A DNA stretch of 64,000 nt, taken from Stenotrophomonas indicatrix (lineage in GTDB: Bacteria > Pseudomonadota > Gammaproteobacteria > Xanthomonadales > Xanthomonadaceae). This document shows positions 9,243 to 21,525 of the stretch, one piece after another. The first letter of the stretch is position 1; each line of letters opens with the position of its first letter. The position numbers were made by a program, and so were the translations under genes. Under the pieces are notes generated by a model. It did no database searches, had not been told where the DNA came from, and saw only the letters and a program-made list of their open reading frames with translations. The stretch lies in the NCBI RefSeq assembly GCF_002750975.1, contig NZ_PEJS01000001.1:930001-994000 (forward strand), written 5' to 3'.

Positions 9243-9265
9243 TAAACAACTTCGGTTGTTGCCGC

Positions 9266-9298
9266 GACGGCCGCCTTCGGGCGGCCGTTTGCGTTTGT
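9266..9298 (+). terminator. intrinsic terminator of the rpsP operon
   Basis: The GC-rich stem acggccgcc-ttcg-ggcggccgt, with a stable TTCG-type tetraloop, is followed by tttgcgtttg. It lies 24 bases after the rplS stop codon. Confidence 0.85.
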
Positions 9299-9323
9299 GG
9301 TGCCGCCTCGTTAGTTTCAGTGG

Positions 9324-9698
9324 ATGGATGAGACCGACCATCGATACCCGGCGGACATCCAGGTGGCGCTGCGCTTCCTGGACCGTTCCGGGGTGCCACG
9401 GAGGGAAGCGGCCCCCTTGCTGCACCGCATGCTGTGGCGGCTGGGTGTCGCGCTTCCGCCGCCGATACTGGCCGGTTTCCTGACCAATACGCTCCTGCAG
9501 GGCCTGCTGTTTGGCGTGTTCTGGACGGTACTGATGTGGCTGCTGTTGTGGCAGGGCAGGGCCCCGGCGCTGGAACTACTGTTGCTTGCCGGGGTGGCGG
9601 CAGGCGTGATGTTCGGCCTGGTGATGGCCACCCTGATGTGGTTCCTGCGCGGGGCCCGCAAGCTGCCCACCTGGCGGCAGTTCCGCAGCAGCCTCTGA
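9324..9698 (+). CDS. small two-span membrane protein, DUF6404-like
   Basis: This 124-residue protein has a soluble N-terminal segment (MDETDHRYPADIQVALRFLD…) and two strong transmembrane helices at about residues 50-72 (FLTNTLLQGLLFGVFWTVLMW) and 80-103. The short cytoplasmic helical start followed by a two-helix hairpin resembles DUF6404 proteins. There is no known activity. It starts 82 bases after the rplS stop, beyond that operon's terminator. Confidence 0.65.
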   Translation: MDETDHRYPADIQVALRFLDRSGVPRREAAPLLHRMLWRLGVALPPPILAGFLTNTLLQGLLFGVFWTVLMWLLLWQGRAPALELLLLAGVAAGVMFGLVMATLMWFLRGARKLPTWRQFRSSL

Positions 9699-9762
9699 GA
9701 CCATGGCGCAGTGCGCCGTGACCGCTGCCGGGCGGCGGCGTACGCTCGGGCCTTCACCCCTC

Positions 9763-10209
9763 ATGGCCCCTGCGATGCCCGCCAAGCGACCTGCCAGCAG
9801 TGCCGCGCCGAAGCTGCTGTCCGGCGGTAACCCGCAGATCGCCAAGGGTGAGGGCGACGCGCCCGTGCAGGCTTATATCGCTGCCATGCCGGACTGGAAA
9901 CGGGCCGTTGGTGAGCGTCTGGACGCCCTGATCGAACAGGCCGTGCCCGGCGTGCACAAGGCAGTGAAATGGAACTCGCCGATGTACGGCGTTGCTGCCG
10001 GCGAGGGCTGGTTCCTCAGCTTCCATTGCTTCGCCCGCTACATCAAGGTCGCGTTCTTCCGCGGCGCGCTGTTGCAGCCTGTTCCGCCTGAACCGTCCAA
10101 GAGCGCCGACACGCGCTACCTGCACATCCTTGAGGGCGAGCCGCTGGACGAGGCGCGGTTCCTCGACTGGGTGCGGCAGGCCAGCCAGCTGCCTGGCGAA
10201 CGCATGTAA
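9763..10209 (+). CDS. DUF1801 family protein
   Basis: This 148-residue protein is of the DUF1801 (YdhG-like) family: it has the AYIAAMPDWKRAVGERLDALI helix, then VHKAVKWNSPMYGVAAGEGWFLSF and YIKVAFFRG, the usual pattern of this small iron-chaperone-like fold. The basic N-terminal extension (MPAKRPASSAAPK) is common in this family. Start choice is uncertain among 9703, 9763 and 9775; 9763 and 9775 both give reasonable proteins. The next gene encodes a second member of the same family. Confidence 0.75.
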   Translation: MAPAMPAKRPASSAAPKLLSGGNPQIAKGEGDAPVQAYIAAMPDWKRAVGERLDALIEQAVPGVHKAVKWNSPMYGVAAGEGWFLSFHCFARYIKVAFFRGALLQPVPPEPSKSADTRYLHILEGEPLDEARFLDWVRQASQLPGERM

Positions 10210-10243
10210 TCCCCCAGGTTCTTTCCCCGAACGAGACCACGCG

Positions 10244-10651
10244 ATGGCCACGCAGAAGTCCGATCCCGCAGATGCCGCTCTCCCCGCTGCCGCCCTGATT
10301 GACGCCCGCATCGCCGAGCTCCCTGATTGGCGCGGCGACATCCTCGCCCGCGTGCGCGCGCTGATCCACGAGGCGCTGCCGGACGTGGAGGAAACCTGGA
10401 AATGGCGCGGCACACCGGTGTGGGAACACAATGGCATCCTGTGCACCGGCGAAACCTACAAGCAGGCAGTGAAGCTGACCTTCGCCCACGGCGCCGCGTT
10501 GCCGGACCCGAAGCGATTGTTCAATGCCAGCCTGGAAGGCGGCACACGCCGCGCGATCGACATCCACGAAGGCGGAATGCCCAACGCCGCGGCGCTGAAA
10601 GCACTGCTGCGCGCCGCCGCCAGGCACAACGCGGAAAAGAAAAAGCGGTAG
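10244..10651 (+). CDS. second DUF1801 family protein
   Basis: This 135-residue DUF1801 protein has IDARIAELPDWRGDILARVR, then VEETWKWRGTPVWEHNGILC and AVKLTFAHGAALPDPKRLFN, the same order of blocks as in the preceding gene. The upstream gene ends 34 bases before it, so the pair is likely one transcript and may be an old tandem duplication that has since diverged strongly. Function in bacteria is unclear. The stop codon lies at the edge of a SMAG repeat. Confidence 0.8.
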   Translation: MATQKSDPADAALPAAALIDARIAELPDWRGDILARVRALIHEALPDVEETWKWRGTPVWEHNGILCTGETYKQAVKLTFAHGAALPDPKRLFNASLEGGTRRAIDIHEGGMPNAAALKALLRAAARHNAEKKKR

Positions 10652-10723
10652 TGCCGGCCGCTGGCCGGCAACTGCGCGATGTTTGCGACGTCCATGGAGT
10701 TGCCGGCCAGCGGCCGGCACTAC
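10648..10723. repeat. inverted SMAG/REP pair
   Basis: Two identical 25-base units in inverted orientation, gtagtgccggccgctggccg… (10648-10672) and its reverse complement (10699-10723), overlap the stop region of the DUF1801 gene and end just before the convergent MATE gene. They could form a large cruciform and stop transcription from both sides. Confidence 0.75.
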
Positions 10724-10733
10724 CGGTGCATGT

Positions 10734-12206
10734 TCAACGCGGTGGAATGGTTTCCAGCGCCGCATCCGGGTCGGCCACCGGCGAAGGCGGACAGGCGGGA
10801 ATCTCCGAGGGCGTGGCGAGTTCTTCGGCATGCACCGGTGTACTGATCATCTTCGCCTTGCGCCAGCCACCCCAGCGGTAATACGCCAGCGACAGCAGCA
10901 TCGACACCAGCGAACCGGCCGGGAAACTCCACCAGATCGCATCGGCACCCCAGTACGGCTGCAGGAATTCGGCGAACGGCACGCGCACGCCCCACAGCGA
11001 CGCGGCCAGGATCAGCAGCGGCGGCAGCACCGCGCCGGTGGAGCGCACCACGCCGGAGATCACGAAGCTGACGCCGAAGAACAGGAACGAACCGATCACG
11101 ATGTGGTTCAGGTGCCGCGCGATCTGCAGCGACTCGCTGCCCTGCGGCAGGAACAAGGCCAGCGAATACTGGTCCAGCAGCACAAGCGGCAGGATCAACG
11201 CGCCGGTCAGCAGGAAGTTGAACGCGATGCCCTGGCGTGCGGTACCGCGCACGCGATCCCAGCGCTGCGCACCGACATTCTGCGCGGCCATCGACGAACA
11301 CGCCGCACCGATCGCCATCGCCGGCATCTGCACGTAGTTCCACAGCTGCAGCGATGCACCGTAGGCTGCGCCGGTGTCAGTGCCGTACTGGTTGACCATG
11401 GTCATCAGCATGATCACCGACAGCGAGATCAGCACCATCTGCAGGCCCATCGGCACGCCCTTGACCACCAGCGCGCGCAGGATGGTCATGTCCAGCTTGA
11501 ACAGGTGCATGTCGGCGCGGCCCAGCCACAGCGTGTGCCGCTTGTGCCGCATGTACAGCAGCAGGCCGGCCAGCGACAGCGTCTGCGACACCAGCGTGGC
11601 CCACGCCGAGCCGGCGATGCCCAGTTCCGGGAACGGCCCCATGCCGAAGATCAGCACCGGGTTCAGGGCGATGTCCAGCACCACCGAGACCAGCAGGAAG
11701 CGGAAGGGCGTGCGCGAATCGCCGGCACCGCGCAGCGCCGCACTGAGGAAGGCGAAGGCGTACAGCGTTGGCATCGCCAGGAAGATGATGCGCAGATAGG
11801 CCTCGGCCAACGGCAGCGAGGCGGCGGGCGTGCCCATCGCCGCCAGCAGCGGGTGGGCCAGGAACCAGCCGGCGATGGCGATGATCACCGACAGGCCGAT
11901 GAAGAACGTGGCGCTGGTGCCGACCACGCGTCGTGCCTGGGCGATGTCGCGCGCACCGATGGCCTGGCCGATCAGGATGGTCGAGGCCATGCCGAAGCCG
12001 AACACCGAACCGATCAGGAAGAACATGATGTTGTTGGCGTTCGCGGTCGCGGTCAGTGCCGCTTCGCCAAGGAAGCGCCCCACCCATACCGCATTCACCG
12101 AGCCGTTCAGCGACTGCGCGATGTTGCCTGCCAGGATCGGCAGCGCGAACAGCAGCAGGTTGCGGCCGATCGGGCCGGAGGTCAGGTCAAGCGGCGCTTT
12201 GGCCAT
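10734..12206 (-). CDS. MATE family multidrug efflux transporter
   Basis: This 490-residue polytopic antiporter has about 12 transmembrane helices in two homologous halves. Family patterns include GPIGRNLLLFALPILAGNIA, LNGSVNAVWVGRFLGEAAL and FGFGMASTILIGQAIGA in the first half, and GLQMVLISLSVIMLMTMVNQ and MPAMAIGAACSSMAAQNVGA in the second. Such proteins export cationic drugs using Na+ or H+ gradients. ATG 12206 (MAKAPLDLT) is the natural start; the open frame upstream is not protein-like. The C-terminal tail is soluble and proline-rich. Divergent from a small lipoprotein gene. Confidence 0.92.
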   Translation of the reverse strand: MAKAPLDLTSGPIGRNLLLFALPILAGNIAQSLNGSVNAVWVGRFLGEAALTATANANNIMFFLIGSVFGFGMASTILIGQAIGARDIAQARRVVGTSATFFIGLSVIIAIAGWFLAHPLLAAMGTPAASLPLAEAYLRIIFLAMPTLYAFAFLSAALRGAGDSRTPFRFLLVSVVLDIALNPVLIFGMGPFPELGIAGSAWATLVSQTLSLAGLLLYMRHKRHTLWLGRADMHLFKLDMTILRALVVKGVPMGLQMVLISLSVIMLMTMVNQYGTDTGAAYGASLQLWNYVQMPAMAIGAACSSMAAQNVGAQRWDRVRGTARQGIAFNFLLTGALILPLVLLDQYSLALFLPQGSESLQIARHLNHIVIGSFLFFGVSFVISGVVRSTGAVLPPLLILAASLWGVRVPFAEFLQPYWGADAIWWSFPAGSLVSMLLSLAYYRWGGWRKAKMISTPVHAEELATPSEIPACPPSPVADPDAALETIPPR

Positions 12207-12268
12207 GGAGTGGTGATCGATTCCCGGGAGGCGCACACTAGCATCAAGCCGGTTTGCAGGATGTGGCA

Positions 12269-12508
12269 ATGCATCAACCACAACAGGCGATGCGGATGAT
12301 CGTGGCGGCCTTGATCGCAGCGACACTGGCCGCATGTTCGTCGGGTGACCGGCTGGGCGATACCCAGGTGCGGCCGACCGACCGCCCCGAGTGCCTGGTC
12401 GGCAGCCAGCGCCAGGACCTGGCGGCCGGCACGCCGGCATTGATCGGGGGCAGCGGCTGCCGCACCGACCCCGACAATCCGCGCCCCCTGAACAAGCGAA
12501 CGGAGTAG
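12269..12508 (+). CDS. small lipoprotein
   Basis: This 79-residue protein has a lipoprotein signal whose lipobox is LAAC followed by SSGD. ATG 12269 is chosen because AGGA at 12258-12261 is well spaced; ATG 12290 is a possible later start. The mature part (about 55 residues) has three cysteines (PECLVGS, SGCRTD and the lipid Cys) and no known domain. It is followed nine bases later by hslR and may share its transcript. Confidence 0.65.
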   Translation: MHQPQQAMRMIVAALIAATLAACSSGDRLGDTQVRPTDRPECLVGSQRQDLAAGTPALIGGSGCRTDPDNPRPLNKRTE

Positions 12509-12517
12509 TCCCCACCG

Positions 12518-12925
12518 ATGTCCGAGCTTTCCCCGTTGGCGCCCAGCGTCCGTCTGGACATCTGGTTGTGGGCGGCCCGCTTCTTCAAGACCCGCAGCCT
12601 GGCCAAACAGGCGATCGAGACCGGCAAGGTATCCGTGGCCGGGCAGCGTCCGAAATCCTCGCGCGCAGTACGCGTGGGAGAGCAGCTGCTGGTCGATCGC
12701 GGTGAGGAACACTTCGAGATCCAGGTGCTGGGCCTGAGCGACCAGCGCGGTCCGGCGCCGGTGGCGCAGCAGTTGTATGCCGAGAGCGAAGCCTCCAAGG
12801 CCCGCCGCGCCGAACAGCGTGCGCTGCGCATTGCCGCGCGTGATGGCTACCAGGCACCGGAGCACAAGCCGGACAAGCGCGCACGCCGGTTGATCCGCGC
12901 ATTGGGTGATATCGACGCGCTATGA
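12518..12925 (+). CDS. hslR: heat-shock protein 15 / S4-domain RNA-binding protein
   Basis: This is a 135-residue Hsp15. The S4 RNA-binding domain runs from RLDIWLWAARFFKTRSLAKQ through AIETGKVSVAGQ to RVGEQLLVDRG. The basic C-terminal tail (HKPDKRARRLIRALGDI) is typical. In E. coli, Hsp15 binds free 50S subunits carrying nascent peptidyl-tRNA after heat shock and helps their recycling. The length fits the family. Confidence 0.9.
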   Translation: MSELSPLAPSVRLDIWLWAARFFKTRSLAKQAIETGKVSVAGQRPKSSRAVRVGEQLLVDRGEEHFEIQVLGLSDQRGPAPVAQQLYAESEASKARRAEQRALRIAARDGYQAPEHKPDKRARRLIRALGDIDAL

Positions 12926-12944
12926 CGGCGCCGCCCGGGCGCTG

Positions 12945-13086
12945 GTAGTTGCCCACCTCGGTGGGCGTTGCGCCATGTGCCGACCAAGGTCGGCATCTAC
13001 CGGGTAAAGACCCCGCAGCAGAGTCTGGTAGTCGCCCACCTTGGTGGGCGCAGTGCCATGTGCCAACCAAGGTTGGCAACTACCAT
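12945..13086. repeat. cluster of four SMAG-like hairpins
   Basis: Four hairpins of the form gtagttgcccacctcggtgggc or gtgccgaccaaggtcggca lie in tandem, in two divergent pairs, between the convergent ends of hslR and katG. Stem sequences differ from the gccggc type seen elsewhere, which indicates another SMAG subfamily. Confidence 0.65.
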
Positions 13087-13092
13087 ATCCGG

Positions 13093-15339
<2,247 letters not shown>

Positions 15340-15384
15340 CTACCTGTGGGCTGGCGAATGAGGGAATCAGATCGCTTACCCACC

Positions 15385-15438
15385 ATAGGCATCGCCTAAT
15401 GATGGGTAAATTCGATTGATTCAACCGATGCGATAGTG
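15385..15438 (-). promoter_or_regulatory. possible OxyR-type control region of katG
   Basis: The sequence ataggcatcgcctaat (15385-15400) has ATAG-N7-CTAA dyad symmetry with 11-base centre spacing like an OxyR half-operator, and a second ATAG lies near 15434. It sits just upstream of katG on the minus strand. The second half-site is degenerate, so the call is tentative. Confidence 0.35.
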
Positions 15439-15477
15439 GCCGCCTATGGCAGGCAGCGCTTGCATCGTTGTGCGCGA

Positions 15478-16101
15478 TCAGCGCTTGAGCAGGCCCGCGC
15501 CGAGCTTGAACAGATCGCTGGCGCCGAACTGGCCATCGCCGTCCTGATCGAGCGCACCGCCGAGCAGGCTGCCGATGCCGCCGCCGGATTGCTGTGCTTC
15601 CTGCCCCAGGGCCTGGCTGAGCTGGCCGGCGTTGCCGCTCTGGGCAAACCGCTGGGCCAGGAACGACATGACGATGGGGGCCAGGATCGCCAGCAGCTGG
15701 CTGGACCTGCCGCTGTCCAGGCCGGTCTTCTGGCCCAGCACTTCGGCCGCCTGCGAGGTCTGCCCACCGAACACGTGGCCGAGGATGCCGGCACCGTTGG
15801 TGGCGTTGCCGCCGCCACCGCCCATCACCGCGCCGAGGATGCTGCCGATGTCGAAACCGCCGCCAGCACCGCCACTGCCGCCCGAACCAAGGTGGTCGCG
15901 CTGCAGGGCATTGAGGAGGGACTGCGCACCCTGCGGCTCGCTGGCGTTCTGGCCCATCGCGCCGAGCAGCAGCGGCAGCGCGCTGCCGACGGCCTGGGTA
16001 GCCTGGCTGCTGTCCAGGCCGAGTTGCTGCGAGACCTGCTGCAGGCCTTGGCCCTGCTGCAGCTGCTGGAAGAGGGATGCAGCAAGGGATTCGGTGTTCA
16101 T
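15478..16101 (-). CDS. DUF937 family protein with EF-hand-like loop
   Basis: This 207-residue protein is rich in Gly, Gln, Leu and Ala. The first part (LFQQLQQGQGLQQVSQQLGL) and the segment VGSALPLLLGAMGQNAS match DUF937 (YidB-like) proteins, whose role is unknown. Glycine-rich linkers (GGSGGAGGG, GGGGG) separate helical blocks. Near the C-terminus DQDGDGQFG resembles a calcium-binding EF-hand/dockerin loop and is followed by a short amphipathic helix. ATG 16101 is preferred over the longer frame because MNTESLAASLF is the family start. It lies between katG and mutS on the same strand. Confidence 0.75.
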   Translation of the reverse strand: MNTESLAASLFQQLQQGQGLQQVSQQLGLDSSQATQAVGSALPLLLGAMGQNASEPQGAQSLLNALQRDHLGSGGSGGAGGGFDIGSILGAVMGGGGGNATNGAGILGHVFGGQTSQAAEVLGQKTGLDSGRSSQLLAILAPIVMSFLAQRFAQSGNAGQLSQALGQEAQQSGGGIGSLLGGALDQDGDGQFGASDLFKLGAGLLKR

Positions 16102-16220
16102 GGCGGTCTCCGGTCTGTGAAGGACGAACCGCCCGAGCATAACGCCGTGTACACGACGGCAATGCGAAGGCTTCATGGCGGGCGTCCGCCGGGCAGGGCC
16201 GGCGGAACCTGCGGCCTGCC

Positions 16221-18842
<2,622 letters not shown>

Positions 18843-18977
18843 TTGAGCTTCCTACGGTTGTAGCGATCGATCCAGGTCACTGACGGCGAGTAACGGGGTT
18901 CTTCGTTGCGCCACGGTTGCGGCGGTCACTCAAAGAGCATCAAATCGAAGTTGCGACGGATACACGGCGGATCGACC

Positions 18978-20171
18978 ATGGATACGGTTGTTGCGGCGCA
19001 GGCAGATGCCCCGCGCCGGCGAGGCACCAAGTTTAAGCTGACCTGCCGCCAAATCTGCGAACTGAGCGTGGCCAAGGGCCCGCTCGACGGCAAGCAGGGG
19101 AGGGGGGGGCATCGCCCCTCGACCACCCGCAGACCCCGGAAAGCCTTACCGCGTCTTGGACGGCAAATGGGTCGCTTGAGTGCGGTGAAGCTAAACGGCG
19201 CGGTTGCTACGGAATACCGCTACAACGATCTTGGTCAGCAGATTCCTCGGAAGGCCGAAGGTGCTTCAGCCCTGAATCTCTACGACGAGCGCGGGCAATG
19301 GATGGGGGAATACGACCAGACGGGTGTTGCGCGTCAGCAGGTAATCTGGTTGGACAACCTTCCCGTCGGATTGCTGAGCGAGAGTGCCCTTTACTATGTC
19401 CAGCCGGATCATCTGGGTACCCCTCGCGTTGTCGTTGACCCAGCCCGTGACGTGGCGGTTTGGAGTTGGGATATGAAGGGGGAGGCGTTCGGTGCAACGG
19501 CCCCAAATGAGGATCCTGACCAGGACGGCAGTCTGTTTGAGTTTGCGATGCGCTTCCCTGGGCAGCTCTATGAAGGTGTTTCTGGTCTTAGCCAGAACTA
19601 CTATCGTGACTACGATCCGTCTGCTGGACGCTATGTGCAGAGCGATCCCATCGGAATTGCGGGTGGCATTGGAACCTACGGATACGCCGAGAATTCGCCC
19701 ATCCAGCTTAGTGACAGATTTGGTCTCGCTAGCTGCTATTACTCGATCCGGGATGAGCGAATGGAGTGCTTCCCGTCGACAGAAGGAAAGCAATACCTTT
19801 CGATCAGGGTTGCCTCTGGAAACAATGGGGGCGGGATGCAGTGCAAGAACAACCTGGCTTGTACAAGCCTCCAAGGACGTGGCCCTATTCCGACAGGTAA
19901 GTGGAACTGGACAAGTACCTGGACCAGCAAGCCCAATGGCCGAGCTTTGGAGCCTGCTCCAGAAACCAATACCTTTGGCCGATCCCTGATAAGGTCGCAC
20001 AGCTGTGCAAACGCCTTTGGTCCGTCGCTGGGCCCGCACTTCTGTTCCGAGGGGTGCGTGACAGGTGCTGCCGCCGACCTGAAAAAGCTCAATGAGCTAA
20101 TCGACGATGAGCCAGGGAGTACTCTGCAGGTGATGGATCAGTTTACGCGTCTTCCCCCAAGATTCTGGTGA
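18978..20171 (+). CDS. truncated RHS protein with C-terminal Tlde1-like (DUF2778) toxin
   Basis: This is an orphan C-terminal part of a polymorphic RHS toxin (397 residues from ATG 18978). YD-type repeat remnants (YRYNDLGQQI, YDERGQWMGEYDQTG) are followed by the RHS core (QPDHLGTPRVVVD, RFPGQLYEGVSGLSQNYYRD, YVQSDPIGIAGGIGTYGYAE). The core ends at DRFGL, residues 246-250, where the variable toxin begins. Residues 251-397 carry GRGPIPTGKW, then SHSCANAF with H341 and SEGCV with C360. This spacing matches DUF2778/Tlde1, L,D-transpeptidase-like periplasmic toxins that cut or exchange peptidoglycan stem peptides. The first about 60 residues are not RHS and include a run of eight G at 19102-19109. 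The long RHS body is missing, so expression or delivery is doubtful. The next gene fits as its immunity gene. Confidence 0.75.
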   Translation: MDTVVAAQADAPRRRGTKFKLTCRQICELSVAKGPLDGKQGRGGHRPSTTRRPRKALPRLGRQMGRLSAVKLNGAVATEYRYNDLGQQIPRKAEGASALNLYDERGQWMGEYDQTGVARQQVIWLDNLPVGLLSESALYYVQPDHLGTPRVVVDPARDVAVWSWDMKGEAFGATAPNEDPDQDGSLFEFAMRFPGQLYEGVSGLSQNYYRDYDPSAGRYVQSDPIGIAGGIGTYGYAENSPIQLSDRFGLASCYYSIRDERMECFPSTEGKQYLSIRVASGNNGGGMQCKNNLACTSLQGRGPIPTGKWNWTSTWTSKPNGRALEPAPETNTFGRSLIRSHSCANAFGPSLGPHFCSEGCVTGAAADLKKLNELIDDEPGSTLQVMDQFTRLPPRFW

Positions 20172-20175
20172 GCCG

Positions 20176-20721
20176 ATGAAAACCACTGTGCTGATTTCGT
20201 GCTTCGTCCTTTGTGTTCTATATGGCTCCTCGGTGTCCGCCCGGCCGCTGGCAGAAAGACTTGCGGCAGACATGGAGATGGCCGAACACTCTATTCTTGC
20301 CTCGCTGGTAGTGCACAAGAGTTCCGAGAGCAAGTCACTGTGCTCTCAGACGCCATATGCATGTGTAGGAGCTGACGGTGCTGAGCTTGGTCTTGCCTTG
20401 ATAGGGGGCAGTAGGAGTCCGGCTGCCCCTCGGAACTTGGTTGAACTGTCCCGCTTCCGTATGGACGGAGCGCTCTCCGAAGACTACAAGTGCTACGTCG
20501 CCGCGCAGGGCAATTCAATGGTTCAGGCTGCGTCGAGGCTGGATGCCAGGAAGCTGGCAGGTCAATGCCTCTCCGAACTTGCTGCTTTCAAGCGTCGGGC
20601 GGGCGGGGCGAAATTCGACGTGGCGCCTGAGAACATCTGTAGCTCAGTCGCGGACATCCAGAGTTCCCTGCGTGACGTGGTCAGGCTCGCCAAGGCTGGT
20701 AGTGACTGCGATGGCGTCTGA
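20176..20721 (+). CDS. probable periplasmic immunity protein for the RHS-Tlde1 toxin
   Basis: This 181-residue protein has a clear Sec signal peptide (MKTTVLISCFVLCVLYGSSVSA, cleavage after residue 22). The mature part has six cysteines (SLCSQ, YACVG, YKCYV, GQCLS, NICSS, SDCDG), suggesting disulfide bonds in the periplasm. It starts four bases after the toxin stop, the usual toxin-immunity layout. Because Tlde1-type toxins act on peptidoglycan in the periplasm, an exported immunity protein is expected. I do not recognise its family; the role is inferred from position and export signal. Confidence 0.7.
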   Translation: MKTTVLISCFVLCVLYGSSVSARPLAERLAADMEMAEHSILASLVVHKSSESKSLCSQTPYACVGADGAELGLALIGGSRSPAAPRNLVELSRFRMDGALSEDYKCYVAAQGNSMVQAASRLDARKLAGQCLSELAAFKRRAGGAKFDVAPENICSSVADIQSSLRDVVRLAKAGSDCDGV

Positions 20722-20814
20722 ATCGGTCGTTTGACATGTACTACCACAACCGGTCGCGCTGTAACGGTTGGCGTGTTCCGCAGGCGGGATGCCGCAGGGG
20801 GGAGGGGCGCCACT

Positions 20815-21207
20815 TCAGGCGCACACCAGTGCAACGTTCGGGTGGCTGGCGAAGATCTCCATCACGATGTCGAAGTAGGTCTGCCCCTCGCCACGTTGCA
20901 GGGCGTCCAGCTGGCGGCCGATGGTTTCGGCATTGAACGTACCCGGCTGCCGCAGCTTGTCTTCCAGCCACGCGCGCGTGGCCTCCAATCCCAGTGCCTC
21001 GCGGCTGCGGTCGATGTCGCGCCAGACCAGCGTGGCGGTTTCGTGCCCGGCCAGCGCGCCGTAACCGCCGTACAGCAGATCGTCCAGCCCATCGAGACTG
21101 GGCCCGAGCTGCCAGGCTTCGCCGGCCATGAATATCCGGTTGATCTCCGCATAGAGGCTGGGGATATCAACAATGGCGGTGCCATTGATCTGCAGGAATA
21201 CGGTCAT
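20815..21207 (-). CDS. barstar family (ribonuclease inhibitor-like) protein
   Basis: This 130-residue protein follows the barstar pattern: an N-terminal strand with INGTAIVDIPSLYAEINRIF, then GPSLDGLDDLLYGGYGAL, where barstar has its inhibitory helix with an L-D-x-L-x-D/Y core. Barstar binds and blocks barnase-type RNases. ATG 21207 gives MTVFLQINGT, the natural start. No RNase gene is adjacent; it lies on the opposite strand between the RHS pair and the CDI locus. It may be an orphan immunity gene or a resident barstar-like gene. Confidence 0.75.
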   Translation of the reverse strand: MTVFLQINGTAIVDIPSLYAEINRIFMAGEAWQLGPSLDGLDDLLYGGYGALAGHETATLVWRDIDRSREALGLEATRAWLEDKLRQPGTFNAETIGRQLDALQRGEGQTYFDIVMEIFASHPNVALVCA

Positions 21208-21525
21208 GCGCCGACTGTAGCGTGGGCCGGCGAAAGGCGTTGTGCTGAACGCCGTTGCTTTGCGACGTGGCGCGCGCCCACGCATACTCTGGATCTCTGC
21301 CTGCGGTGTTCTGTCCCGTAGTCCTGGGCATTTGAAAATTTCCCTATAGAAATCCTTCGGGCGGCCGATAGCCTATGCGCCACTTCGCGTCGGGCGCGGT
21401 GGCATGCCGTTGCATACCCCCGGCGAACCTCGATTCAAGCCATTGGGTTGGCCCTTCTCCTTTCCGGGAGCAGGACCGCTGACGCGTGGCATCAACACGT
21501 GGAATTGATTGTGCAAGCAAGGAAG
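21208..21525. other. 318-base intergenic region before cdiB
   Basis: No gene is supported here. The divergent promoters of the barstar-like gene and of cdiB must lie in it. An AT-rich blip at about 21330-21354 (atttgaaaatttccctatagaaatcc) stands out from the GC-rich surroundings and is the best candidate for the cdiB promoter, but no clean -35/-10 pair could be fixed. Confidence 0.4.

Noticed and set aside
10683..12299. Plus-strand frame opposite the MATE gene
   Set aside because: Extremely Gln/Arg/His-rich and lacking domains, while the minus strand encodes an evident transporter.
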